The notes beneath the pieces were generated by a model that did not search any database, had not been told where the DNA came from, and saw only the letters and a list, made by a program, of their open reading frames with translations. The position numbers and the translations under genes are program-made. Of a stretch of 64,000 nt of DNA, positions 39,621-52,200 are shown in pieces. Position 1 is the stretch's first letter. Each line of letters opens with the position of its first letter. Source of the stretch: Orthonyx spaldingii (Eukaryota > Chordata > Aves > Passeriformes > Orthonychidae); assembly GCA_013397795.1 (NCBI GenBank), contig VZTJ01004023.1, positions 2,005,489-2,069,488 of the forward strand, read 5' to 3'.

Positions 39621-41918
39621 AAGGGGAAGCTGGCTAGATGACAAATTAAAGGGTCAGGAGCAGAGATAACCAGTCCCTTCAACTAGACAAAGCCTATACT
39701 TTTTCCTGATTGTGAAGAGTTACAGTTAAATAAAGCACAGATGCATGAGCACATAAATGCACTGGGATAAGATTATTTGATTTATTTGTAAACTCCTTAC
39801 TGTTGCCTTTCTATACCAGTGGCTTTTAGTTGGTTTCTCATACTTGCTTTATTTTGGGTGTATATTAAGACTTGTAAACTAGGGGAGGCTAAGTAGTCTT
39901 CAGTGCAAATTTATAACAGGGAATTCTGTGATTGCAGTGCCTCAAGCTCTCTCAGCCAGTTTAGATGTTTTATTGTGTCTTGAATGACATTAAAATATTT
40001 CATCAAGGTACAATGAGAACTGAGCTCCAGGATGGTGGTGCTGCCCTGTCTGTCCTGGAGACCATGTGGCTGTGATCCCTTCATGCGACTGTAACATTTT
40101 GAAATAGGCAAAATTTTCTGTATTATTCTATAAAGAAAATGCAAGAAATTTAGGCCACATCCCCTTGTGAAGCAGGATGGCTTTAGTTTGGACTCTCTCT
40201 GCTTTCTCTTTTCCACATAGCCCTGATGTTAGTGTAGAAAAAAGGTTTCAACTGTGTTCTCACTTTCTGACAGCAACAAAGCCATTAAGTCACTCTTTGT
40301 CCTGGAGTCACTGTAAGTGACTGCAGTGGCAGTAAGTCCACAGAGCACTGAATTTCTCTGACGACCTCTCTCAGGTACTTGCAGCAAACCCATTGCTCCA
40401 ATAAACAAATACATGTCTATCTTTACAGGGTTTGTGACATCTCTGTGACAAAGCAAAGTGCTATCGTTCTCAAGATATAGATGGCAGTAAAGGCACAGGG
40501 GAGCACAAGGAGTTGCCTAAGGCTGTGCACGAAACTTGTGTGCAGGTTGTGCTGTAACAACAGAAGAGTAATGGCACGGGAAAGTAACCAAATAACCCAG
40601 GTCTCCTCCTAATGGCCCCATCACCAGACTTCTCCTGCAGCACTGTCAGCTATAGCCAAAAAGTGAATCCTCCTTTTTTCTGCTCTACTGTGCATGGATT
40701 CAAGTTCTTCCCTTGAAGCAGCTTTTAAAAAGAAATCAAAAGTACCTATAAGGACCATTTCTCGATGCCATGGATCTTGTTTTACCAAATGCAAAGAGAT
40801 TCCAATGAAAAAAAAGCATCATCTCTTTCTCCTCCATGTTCTTCTACTATGATATTTCCAGAAAGAATGAGCACAGAGACTTTTCCATATGTCCTTACTC
40901 AACTGTGTCCTCAGTTTCTAGCTACACTTGGTTATGGCATACTTTCAAAAATACATAATCCAATATCTAACATCAGTCATTTGCCTAAAACCATAGTTGA
41001 TCAGACAGTTGGGAAATCACAAAGTGTCCTTCTTCCTGGTGTGAGTCATTGCCTGCACTTGACATGATCTTTCACACTGGAGATTAATTGAGTCCAGATT
41101 TCAACAGCTGGCTTCTGCTTAGAAAAAAAAAAAAACAAAAAAAAAAAAAAGGCATCATGTGTAAGAAAATTAGTAGCATTGATGTCAGAGGCAGGGTAAA
41201 GGGCTCACTCTGCATGCACATATTGGCCTTTGGTTTGTATGTGGGAGCAGGAATACTGGCTGCCACCAGGGACTTGACACTGGCATAAGTATGAGAAAAC
41301 TCTTGAATGCAGCTGAGACTGCTGATTGTTGATGCTGAAAATTCACTGATTATTGTCGAATATGTTGTGTTTAAAGAGTCTTGACAAGAGATTCATTCTG
41401 TTCCTACTATCTTGCAAAGTCACGTCACTGCTGATGTGACATCACTGCTCACACGTACACAATTAGCTGACAATTATCATAACGCATTGTTTAAGTTTTC
41501 CTGCTTTTCCTGCTGTGATTGTAGAATGTGCTTTGAATTCCCAGGACAACAAAAGTTGTCAATTCTGTCATTTATACAGTGTGGCTACTGTATGTTAGTT
41601 ATTTGATTGAACTATTTTTAAACTATGTGCATTTACTGGCAAAAATTTCATAACTAGCTGAGCAGCACATCATTTGGTGATGCTGAGCTTAGCATGTATT
41701 ATCCCTCAACTATATTCTTATAAATAAAATGAATCAAGACATATGTTTCCTTAAAAAGGCCAAGCTGGGTTCTATATTTATAGTATTTTAGTGACAACAA
41801 ATTCAAAGAGAAGGGTTGATGGGCCTTTACTAGCTGTGAACTTAGCCTAGAAACTAAGAACTAAGATGGGCTCTCTATACGGTGTGCTAACCTGGAAATA
41901 AAAAGCCTACTGATCAGA
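39621..41918. other. Non-coding stretch with an A-rich run
   Basis: No gene is seen. A 28-base A run broken by a single C lies at 41,123-41,150. It could be a retroposon tail, but no body is recognisable to its left. Confidence 0.5.
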
Positions 41919-41966
41919 TTCACTTCTCCTTCATTTTCTCCTTCACTTCTCATTCACTTCTCCTTC
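41919..41966. repeat. Imperfect pyrimidine-rich tandem repeat
   Basis: The unit TTCACTTCTCC recurs three times with variation, separated by CTTCATTTTCTC-like spacers. The tract is almost pure C/T with scattered A and ends in CAG at the left edge of the hairpin. With TACTGAT about 60 bases upstream it resembles a strong splice acceptor. Confidence 0.8.
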
Positions 41967-42068
41967 AGAAAACACCGAATCATCCAGCACTGGGGTAGTT
42001 AAATGGCTCATTTTGTTTTAAAAGTCTCTCCATGGACACGGTGGGTGCTGGATGATTCCGTGTTTTCT
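41967..42068. repeat. 24-bp near-perfect inverted repeat, miRNA-precursor-like hairpin
   Basis: The arm at 41,967-41,990 is the reverse complement of the arm at 42,045-42,068 at 23 of 24 positions; the single mismatch is C opposite C. A further ATGG/CCAT pair (42,003-42,006 with 42,030-42,033) closes a 23-base terminal loop, with an internal loop of 11-12 bases per side. The total of about 102 nt fits an animal miRNA precursor. A duplex starting near ACACCGAATCATCC on the 5' arm and GGTGCTGGATGATT on the 3' arm would leave a dicer-like form. The stem is unusually perfect for an old miRNA, so a young miRNA or a miniature inverted-repeat transposon is equally possible. No target-site duplication is visible. 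I do not recognise the sequence as a known miRNA. Confidence 0.9.
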
Positions 42069-43437
42069 ACAAAACTCAAAGGGAAAGATATGCCATTAAA
42101 ATGATGCATCTTCATTCCGTTTCCTTTGACTATGAGGATTGCAGAAGTGTCCTGCAGAAAGACTTGAACTTTGAGTGTTGGTTAAGAAACAGAAGATTTT
42201 ACTTTTTGCCATAGTCAGGATTTCTGTTCAGGCCACTTGAACTGTGGGTAATGCTGAAATATTTCAACAGATAATAGTATATACCTGTATATAATTGCAA
42301 CCATAACTGTTTCTTGAATTGAGATGTATCTTACTGAAATATTTTTCTTTATTTTGTGTAACAGTAGAGGTTCATGTTCAGAGAAACTCTTGAGAAGCAA
42401 GAAGATACAAGTTTTGTAAATTAAACAGTGATATAGTCATTCTCACTCAAAAAGCTCCATTTAGATTTTCCACCAGGGATAAATAGGGGAAATGTATTTA
42501 GATCTAAGTACTTTTTCATGATGCAGTGAAGTGTAGTCTGTACACTGGACCTAGCAAACTGTTAAATGATGCCATGGGTGCAGTGCTGGTGGAATTTCAG
42601 ATGAGGTTTTATTTCATGTATATCAGTTTTTTTGTTTCTTCTATATTTTTCAGAAATGTTTTATAGCTTCTATCAATTGCAAGAGTACATAAAACATTAA
42701 TGATGAAGCAGTAAAAGAAATGATCTCCAAATATTACTGCAGATCGCGTGATAGATTTCTGTGCACTCTGCAACCTTTGTCTGAGCTAATTAAATAACCA
42801 GCAGAATAATTCCGGGGATGCTTACAGATAGCACTACTGTGATGCTATTTCCAGAATGGATATTTTTTTCCTTAAACCTCCTTTTCTAGGAAGCAACCCC
42901 AGAGCCATTTAACCAGGGAGATACCAGGCCTAAAACTGCCTACAGTGATTAACACGAATTAAAACAAATGGATGTGAAGGCAAAAAATAATCAAGAATAC
43001 AGCAAGCCATCATTAAAGCTGAGTATAAATGAATAGAAGTGAAATGAAATGTTTGATGGGTTCTGGAACATCTGCTTTTCTGAATCATCGTTAATATGAT
43101 AAAGGCAGTCTATTTTTCCATTCAATGGGTTATGTATATTGTCTTGTACAACTTGTGGTTGGGGAAGTTTCTGTTTTCCATCTGAGTCTTAAATATGCTA
43201 TTCAACAGCTTTTCTCTTAGTCCCTGACTAAACTCTGCAGTGTGAAAAACATGTGTTTTCAGAACCCAGTACTTTTTGTTTCTAATCTGACTGGTTTGTG
43301 TTATATTAGTACAGCAAGGTCCCAAATGGATTTGGTGCTTTGTTGAACTGAGCTCCAGTGCAAAGGAAGAGAGTCTTTGCCCTGAAAAGTGTAACCTTAA
43401 AGGGAGAAAAAAATTAATTTAACAGTGCTTAAAAAAA
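42069..43437. other. Non-coding stretch, partly AT-rich
   Basis: No gene is seen. About 42,720-43,040 is complex and AT-rich (GAGCTAATTAAATAACC near 42,782) and might be regulatory, but it is not distinct enough to call. Confidence 0.45.
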
Positions 43438-43555
43438 AGAGGAAACTGAAGCACTAACTGATAAAATGACTGCCCACTACTTCGCTATCAGCCAAACATC
43501 TGCTGAGCAGAAAATAAGATCCAGAATTCTTGCTGCCCAGTGCATCCTGTGTACC
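43438..43555 (-). repeat. Probable MIR-like SINE relic, antisense
   Basis: GAGGAAACTGAAGCACTAAC matches the antisense MIR core GAGGAAACTGAGGCACAGAG. It is followed at the right spacing by AAATGACTGCCCA (for AAGTGACTTGCCCA), and later by ATAAGATCCAGAATTCTTGC, in place of the ATAGAACCCAGGTCTCCTG part. The order of landmarks supports the call despite heavy divergence. Confidence 0.5.
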
Positions 43556-46500
43556 CATGCAGTGGTTCTCCAACAAAATGGAGCTTTGCTGTCTTTGCTG
43601 CCCTGCCAGGAGAAAAAGACCATTATACATAGACTTATTTGAGTCTTGTCACCATTTAAAATGCTCTAAGGATGGGTAGGGCATCTAAATATTCCTGAGG
43701 TAGAGGTTTAGCTGATGTGAAATGTAAATGTGTTTCCAACTACAGTCTGATAGCACATCCACAACTTTGACAGAGCATTTTCAAGCCCCTGATAGCATTT
43801 TAGCTATTTAAAGAAGTAAATACCAAATGCTTGCTGGAATTAATTAACAAGAATGTGCAATCTGTAAGGGCACTGCAACAGCCACATCCGAGACAGAAGG
43901 TGAAAACCCCATTAAACTGTCCAGATGATCCTGGGAAAAGTGCTTAGTCTCTCAGACCACTTGGCTGAGAGCAAAGGCCAGGCAATCTGTGGTGAGAAAC
44001 TGATCTCAAGCCTTTGCACACTGTCCTTGGGCCCCCGGGTTGCTGTCCTGTGTTGTTAACAGCAGTTCCGTGGCTGATTGCAAGGATGCAGGCACTGATC
44101 TCAGCTATCGAGCAGATCAGACTCAGGGAGCCAGGAGGACCTGGAGGGGTTTGCAGATGAAAGTCACTGGGTTGAACTGCATTCAGAAGCAAACGGCCCC
44201 ATGCTGGGCTCAGATGTAACCTGCTTAGCGTGCCTTGTAGCTCTGCTCACTACAAACTGCTTCCTCTGAGAGGCAGGAATTGGCGTTTGCCGTGAGGTAG
44301 GAGAAGACCTGTGCCACCTGTGCCACCTGCACTGGTGGGAGCAGAAAATGCATTTTGGGGAAACGTGACTCTAGGTGGGATGTCTCAGCTCTGGACTCGC
44401 TCTCTCAGGGTCCTGGCAGTCCCCATGGCTTGAGCTGCCTCAGGTCACGCTGAGTTATTCCAGTGGGCTGTGTTCACACAGAGTGTGAGGGACCCAACTT
44501 TGTGTGCATGCTCTCTAGAGGAGGAACTTGGCCAGGACCCAGCCTTGTATTCCTCTGTGCACACAGGCTGAAGCAAAACAGCAATGGGCTTATTACAGTG
44601 AGCATTAATTCTTTGTATTAACTGTTATTAGAATTAAGTGAGCAATTTATTTAATTCTTGGAACATCTTAGGATGCTCTTGAAGTAGAGCTTCTATCTAC
44701 TAATGTGGTACTCAGTATAGACTTTGTCATTTCAAGGCAATTTTTCTACTATGATTGGTGTTTATTTTAATGCTGAGCTTTTACCACAGCAGGGTATGAA
44801 AAGATGCAAACACTTTCTGCATGAAGGTATTTGCTGCAGTTGAGACACTGAAGTTTTCCTGCAGCCAATACAACTTCTGTCCTGCCCTGGTGATGACATG
44901 GTCTTGCAAAGTTTCCCAGAAGCACAGACCTCTCCCTCTGAAATGCAGTAATTCCTGGAATGGTGATACTTTAAAGTGGTTTCTGAAGGTATCCAAAGTG
45001 GTGCAGGTGTATTTTAGGACACTTGTGAGCTGGCTTATTTCTGAATTATGGTGTTGTATATTTTTGTTTCTATTTTTAATCACTGTGCTGGTTTGCAGAG
45101 AAGATTTTCATAATGTCAATGTCTCCTGCAACACATGCTGCATGAATCATTCAGCACAGTCAGTGTTGCTTTTGAAAGCTGTATCAAGTCTGGGTATAAT
45201 GTCAAATTCTAGTAGTGACCAGAAAACAGCTGCACCCTTGATACTGTTTCTATTTGATTGGTCTCCTCAGCTTTTTAATTTACTTCTTAGATTAGGAATT
45301 TCTCAATAACCTCTGAAGAGTGGCAGGTTCTCTCCTCTCCCCTGATGCTGAGGCAGCTGGGAGCCAGCCCTCGGCAGCGTTTGGAGTAATCTCAGGGCTG
45401 TTGTAGCTGGAGCTCACAGGGAAGGCTCCAGAGGGGTTGCTTTTTTGGTCTTAGGTTGCCCAGACATCGGAAGCTTGTGTGCATGCCCTGACATCCCCTG
45501 CTGCTGGGGGCTGGAGAGGCTCACTGCCTGCACAGGCTTTAGTGCATGGAGCAAGGCTGCCAGCAGAGCAGGATTTCCAGGTCCCCCACTGGCAACAACC
45601 TGGAGCACCTCTGTGTGCTGACTCAACCCTGCCTCCTCCTAGGTGGGCTCTCTCTGAAGTCCCTCTGCCATACTGCTGAACACTAAGTAGTTTGAAGTGA
45701 GTTGTCTACTTTCTTTCTTTCTTCCCCAGGTCATTAGCGTGAAATTCAAATAGGTTAAAATATTATTCGTCTCTAACACTGTGAGGGGACAGAGGCCTGG
45801 CTAGCCCAGGTAATCACAGCAGAATTCAAAGCCCATGGTTGTGCTTTCAAGCAGCAATAGGTTACTCATTACTGCAGCTTTGAACAGCTTCCCTGTGGGT
45901 TGTGTGCATCTCTGCCACCAGCACTACTGGCACCGATCAATTAGTGTCACAAGCAGTTTTAGAAAGGGCCAAGCAGGGAACGTGTGTGGAGCTATTCTCC
46001 CACCTGCTGTTCTTACTGGTGAAGCTGGAAGGATCTGGCCTGCCGGCATGGTATCTCTTTGGGAGCTAATTAGTTTGGAAGATTACAGAAAGCAGGATGT
46101 CTAAGCTGCCTGATCAATCTCCTCCACAGCCCTGTAAAGGGAATAGGTAAATGTCATTTTCATAACACTGGCATAAAAATTGAAGAGTAGAGGCCAGATG
46201 TGCTGCCTGCCACAGTTCGCAGCCATCAGATCCAGGAGTGTGGAGATTGGAGCAGATTCCTCTCCGGGAATATCTGGGGTGGGGGAAACTGCTCCTTTTG
46301 GGGGGAATCCTGAGGAAGCACAAGTGGTAGGTGACCGTGGTGAACACAGGAGGAGAGTCTGCACACGATGTGCTTCGAGCCTGCTGGAGCCAGCGTTGTC
46401 CAGAGGGGCCCCATCATGGGTCCCCTGTGCTCTGTCCCTACCCTGGGGCTCTAGCTGCAGTCAGACTATGCCCCTCACTTCCCAAATGCTTCTCTCCCAC

Positions 46501-48299
46501 TCCACTTTCCGCAGCCCGTGCCGTGTGGCTGCTGCAGGGGAGACTTGCTCAGTGTGCTTTGTGCAGTACCTCTCGCCAGTCGGGAGGCAGGGGGTTCGTG
46601 CTCCTGCCTCATTACTCAGGTCAGTGGAAATAATGACAAGGTTTTTCTTAGATGTGCATTCAGAGAAGTCTGCAGTTAAGATTCTATCAAAAATGAAAAA
46701 CAGTGTGCAGCAAAATAATTATTTTTGTAAGGCTTTTCAGATTTTACCAATGATGAGGGAAACAGCGGGAGTTCGCAAAGGGAATATATTTTATTGATGC
46801 CAAGGAATTATTGCATCAGTATTAGAACTTCAGGGGCATGTAAATGTCCGGGACAGTGATACATTGCATTATTATGGAAAAAGTGTGCCTTTGAATAAGA
46901 GAGGAAAAAGAATTGAAGTAAGAGAGTTATTTCTATGACTATATGGGTGATTTGGAAACATGCTATTGCTGAAGTGGGTCGTGGATGATTCTTCTTGTCC
47001 TTCTGCTTATGTCATTCAACTATAGCTCTGGGATAGCTCAAAAAAAAAAAAAATCATTTTTCACCTGCATTTAAAAAAAAAACAACAACAAGAGTCAGTA
47101 ACTATTGAACTATTGAAGAACAAGTGATTAAAGGTGAGATTTACTTGAAGTCGCTGTCTGGAATTTGTAGTGTTCTAAAATATTCCAAAGTTTTTTGTTT
47201 TGAAGAAGAAAGAAGAATTCTTTCTTTTCCTCTGCCAGTATCCCATTTCAATGTTCCAGTCTAATAAGCAAAAGCCAAATTTTGTTTCCTGGTGGATCAA
47301 AGAGAGAATGCCCAGAGCAATCCTGTGTGAAGTACACAAACCCAGCACCTTGCTTTGCAACCAGCAGCACAAATGCTTCCCTCGAGGGCAGCATTGGACA
47401 GTGCAGGTCTGCACAGGGACCCCAGCCCAGGAACCAGAAGCAGTCGCTGTGTGCACAGGGAATTCCTTACTCAGGTACCTGTGTAGTAGCTGCTGTGCTG
47501 TGCAGGTACCAGGGCTGCTGCAAGGGCAGTGAGAGCCATCTCTGAGGTACCTTTCACATCCCCAGCTGCCCTCTGCAGGTGCACTTCCCTTTTTTCTGTT
47601 TCTCTCTCAGCATTTGAAATGCACATCTTGCTCACTTAAATGTGCTGCTCATCTCTGGAAATGCAGGCTGGGTTCTCTCCGGGGGAGAATTGGACAGTTA
47701 GAACTTTAGTTCCACTTCTTCCTCTTTCTTAAGGCCTTTCTTCTCCATACTGGTAAGATGATGCCAGTTATAAATATGTTTTCTGTTTTGGTTTTAACGC
47801 CATCTCAATGCTGGCCAAAACCTTGTTAGGCAAAAGTCTAATTGAAGCTGCAATTATCCTCACATAACTTGCTTAATTAGAAGACCATTGTATACTCTAC
47901 CACCAAACATATTTTTGGGAGATGAAAATTGCTAGAACAAATTTTGCTGGAATAGTTACAGTGGCAGAGTCTTTTCAACACCAGCCCCAGCCTTGCCAGG
48001 ACCTTGCAGCTGAGCAGCTGCTGAAGAAATCCAGTACCCCCAGGAACAGGCCTTGAAGAGTACATTCATTCATTGCCTCTCAGCTGAGCATTGCTCTTGA
48101 GTCTGGGCCTTTGAACCTGCTAAGAAGTTTAGTGAAAAAGCCCCTGGAAGCAGTGTCGAAGTGGAGCTGAAGAGGTTGTGTTTTACAGCCTCTCCTGCCC
48201 AAGCTCGGTCCTGTCCTTGCATTCATCTTTTAAAGAGATCCCATGCTCCCCCATTTACATGCCTGCCTCCCCCCTTCAACAATGCATGGCTCCTTGACC
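43556..48299. other. Non-coding stretch, nothing recognised
   Basis: No gene is supported. Open frames of 162 codons (44,821-45,309) and 205 codons (46,180-46,797), both plus strand, have no domains. A (TTTC)n tract near 45,709-45,722 ends in CCCCAG and looks like a splice acceptor, with a stop soon after in one frame and no recognisable exon. CCTGTGCCA is tandemly duplicated near 44,311. A-rich runs lie at about 47,040 and 47,072. Confidence 0.5.
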
Positions 48300-49200
48300 T
48301 ACTATTCTTAACCTTAACTGACAAAAAGATTGTAATATAAATAGGACATTTATAACTAGCATTGGAAATCTCTTCTGTTGTGTGATTATCTACAAAGTGT
48401 TATTACCCCCTTTTTGCACAGGAAAATACGCCTAGATTCTCATTGATCCACCTTGAATCAATGCTTTTAAAAATCTTAGACACATTTTACTTAAGAGCAA
48501 AAGCATGCATTTTATGTTTTGACATGGTATTATTGATTGGAAAGGAGAGAGCAGTGCTCTCCACCTGACTGTCTCCTCAGTTTCCTAGTCTGGCAGTGTC
48601 TGGTAGCACAACATCCTTAATGGCTTTGCTCCTGTTTTCTCTGCTTGTTGCCTCTCCTCTTTATCCTCCCAGTCCTCAGCACGGTGCCTTTCTCAGTTTT
48701 TTAAAGTAATCAATATTGTGCTCAAGCCTCCCGCTGTTCGCTGTCACTCATATTTGGCACAGCTATAAATTATGTATGGGTCTTTCTCGGCCTATATAAA
48801 ATTTCTATTGCATTTGTCAATTGCTAATCAATAGTTCACTTTTCTTATCCTCAAAGACACACACGTGTTCTGAAGTTTTAACGCAAGCATACTCACCCCC
48901 TCCCCTTACATGTAGATGAGGAGAGCAGTGAGACTTCAGCTAGTAAGTGCGAAGCTGCAGAGGTACAAATCTAGACCTGGTGGTCTATTTGAGAAAACAT
49001 TTATATAAATCTTCTATCTTCAGGGCTTTGGTTTCTGCATTTCAGTGTGGAGCTACACATTTCACAGCCATGGTAGGCAGTGTTTTAGCATGGCTTTGCT
49101 TACCTGTGACCCTTTCAACCTCCACTGCACAAGATGCTCACGGTGGTAGACTGTTTGAACTTCCAGAGCTAATGGCATCTGACATTTAAGTCAACCTTAA
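48300..49200. promoter_or_regulatory. Candidate conserved non-coding block
   Basis: This is complex AT-rich sequence with TATTATTGATTGG near 48,527, GCTATAAATTATG near 48,762, CGGCCTATATAAAA near 48,789 and GCTAATCAATAG near 48,822. The 48,700-48,860 part is the most enhancer-like. The TATATAAA word is a possible TATA box, but nothing downstream looks transcribed. Confidence 0.3.
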
Positions 49201-52200
49201 AGAAATCTCGGCAAACCCAGTCACTTAAACTAATATGTCAGTGTCTCTTTAAGGAGGCATATTGACAGTCTTTGTAAAATGTCATGTTATGTTGATGTCC
49301 CAATCAAATGCACGACTCTCCCTTCCCCTACCCAAGTTTTCACAAGCTTTGAAACTGGGTTGTAAACCAAAAAAAAGGAACAAATAATTCCTTTGTATAA
49401 AAAGTGCATTTTAGAAAAGTTGGATTGCTGACTATCTGAAATAAGTGAGCGAGCCCTGTAGCATCAGCTTCTGCTGCAGCATCTTTAATACATACACAAG
49501 TGCTGTTAGCTGAGGCAAGGAGAAAGTACCAGTGGAGTGAGACTGCTTGAAACCATATTTTGCTTTAGGCAAAGCAGTGTGCTAAAAGAGCTGAAAACAA
49601 GAAAAGCTGCCTACTGCTATCCCTGCAACATTAAACATCAAAACTCGAGCCATTTGCTAGTGAAGGTTGGTCGCTTGAATAAACGCTTGAGATTTGAGAA
49701 ACTACTGGTCACAATGGGGAGAAGAGAGAAGAGAAAAGAGAGCTTATTCCTTCAAAAACCTGACACCTCTCATCACTGCAGAAGACCAGTTGCTGCCTAA
49801 GTAAATCCTCAATTAGGGCTGCTGGCTGCAGATCCTGGAGCAGCGCTCGACAGAGGGATTTGCTAGAGCACTCTCCATTTACTACTACGTGTGCTACAGC
49901 ACTTTCTGATTCGGAGTCCAGCAGGGTTTGACCTTCAGGCCATTCTGCAAAGGTCTCTTCGCTTTGGAACAGATGGTGCTACTTTTATTCACACTGAGTA
50001 GTGTTTTCCTCCTTAAGAGGGCTGACATCTCAGCTAAATTACACTAAAGTAGGTCCAGCTGTCTGGCTTTTCCAAGCTGCACTGATGGGAGAGTGAGTTT
50101 TCAAAAAGGCATCAATCTCCAAAATGTAGAGTGCCCAGGGGCACTTGAGTGACTACTTGGTGTCCAGGCTTTTGCCTGCAGACTGGGGAGATGTGAGACA
50201 GGTGTCATGCGGCAGGGAGAGACCAAAATGACAAAAGCTTGTGCCAGGGGACGTGCAGCTCATCTGGGCTACAGGAAATGACTTTTTTATCGTAAGGGAG
50301 TACAGAGGTAGATGACAGATTGGTAATATAAGAAGTAAAGAGATTGTATTATTAATGGAATAGGAAATAGTTTCATAGAAAGTTGATTACCTTGCATGGG
50401 TTAAACCTCTTTCTCTAAGATAGCTGAAGGTTTTGGGGTGGTTGAGCAGAGGATTTTGGAGGATTGGATGGAAATCTAGAGATGGAGATCTGGATCATGG
50501 ATGTCTAGAGGTGCAGATTATGGAGATCTCAGCCTAAATCATGGAGACCTAGGAAAACTCCACTGGTCTTGGCTATTCCAGGTTCACACAGGTGTGACCA
50601 ACAATATTATGCAGCACATCACCTTTGAACCAGCCCAGAGGGCCCACCTGCCTGCATTCAAGAGGAGCCCCTTCCCTGGGAATATCTGTTCCTGGGCAAA
50701 AAGAATAAATGAGGGAGGACTGATAGCCAGAAGGAGTAAAGAAGAGACTTGTCCAGTGCCATAAGGCATCGGAGAAGCAGGCTTGGGTGGCAGGATCACC
50801 TCTGCTGCCTTCCTTCTGAAGCTTCTGCCCATTAGCGGAGCTCCATTAAGTACTTAATAAATTAATTGGGGAAGGACTCACTGCCCCATGCCCTGTGCTG
50901 ATTAGCAGCATCACTTCCAGATGATCTGCATATTGCTGGGTGTAGAAGCCCTGTGTCTATGTGCCTCTCATTGGAGTTCTGGGAGGGTTTTATCCAGTCA
51001 CTTCTATTACAACATATTTGATTTCTGGACTGAACTGAGATGGAAAAAAGACAAAACATGGGGAATATGAATTCAGAGTGTAAGTGAAACTTCTTTGCCA
51101 TGGGAGAAATGGGTTGTGCATGTACCTCATAGCAAACACTCAGGTATGATCTGTGCTGCTTGGCTTCAGCAGCCTCTCTTCTGCCAAAGCTGAGCTATGT
51201 GACAAGTCAGGCAATTCAGGAAGAGTGCAGGCTCAGTTCAGTCATAGCAAAAGACTTCAGTAAAGGAATCCTATGGGCTTACCAGGCTTACCTAAGAATC
51301 CAGAAATGCTTTTAAGTTTTGTGACTTTTAACTTGTTTTCTGATTCTGGAGAACTACCTGTTTTGGCATGTGTGATGCTCAATTGTAAGGGACGTCAGAC
51401 AGTAGTCCTTTCTTTTTTGTTTCCTTTCTTGTCTCTGGCAAATGGGGACAGATTAGCTGAGGTTGAGTGACGAGGTCACTGCCCTCAGCTGTCTGCTGTG
51501 TCCGCACTGCATGGTCAACTGAGCCATTTGTGAATTAGCTGCTGAGCCACTGATTCCTATAGCACAGAGGTTTAAAGTGGGCTGAAATTGTTTATGGCTA
51601 ACCTGCACGTTAGTTCAGAAGCTGAACCACGATGCAGAAGTGGTTTGAATGCTGCTATATCAAGAGTGGGACAGACAGTATGTGACAGTAAAGCTTCCTT
51701 ACCTGTCAAGCAGAGCTAGTGCTAGGTGTCTTTTTATTTGTGCAGTCTGAGGCAATGATTAAGGCTCTTGTTATAATTTGTATTTGTCTCTACAAAAGCT
51801 ATGTTCTCTCCCTTTCCTGAGAGAGGAAGCCATTTGATTCACTGCTTTTCCCCAGTGCCAGGAGGGCTTCTGTGTGAGTGCAGGACCCACTAAAGTCAGC
51901 AGAGGAACTGAGAGTGAGAGATTTGGCCATGTAGAGAAAGTTGCAAGATGAATAAATTTTTTTTTCCACTTTGAATTTCCAAGAGGACATTTTTTCTGGT
52001 TCTGTAGGAACTTAGATCATCCCAGGACACTTCTTTGTTAATATCACTCCTATACCAATATTTTTGAAGACTCTTGACAGAAGGAAGGGTTACTTTCCTT
52101 GGATGCACTGGTCAGCTCAGTGTCTGCCCACAGGCAGTATCCAGGAGGTGCTGTTTTGATAGACATACCAACCAACTTCCATGCATCTTTCAGCCTTTAT

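Noticed and set aside
44821..45309. 162-codon open frame with a hydrophobic stretch
   Set aside because: The hydrophobic run near its middle could pass for a membrane segment, but it comes from T-rich DNA. No family is recognised.
45700..45745. Splice acceptor with exon after the TTTC tract
   Set aside because: The tract resembles an acceptor, but the following sequence carries a stop within eight codons in the obvious frame and no donor or domain supports an exon.
46180..46797. 205-codon open frame, plus strand
   Set aside because: It has no domain, three or more overlapping frames are open at the same place, and the local GC rise reduces stop codons.
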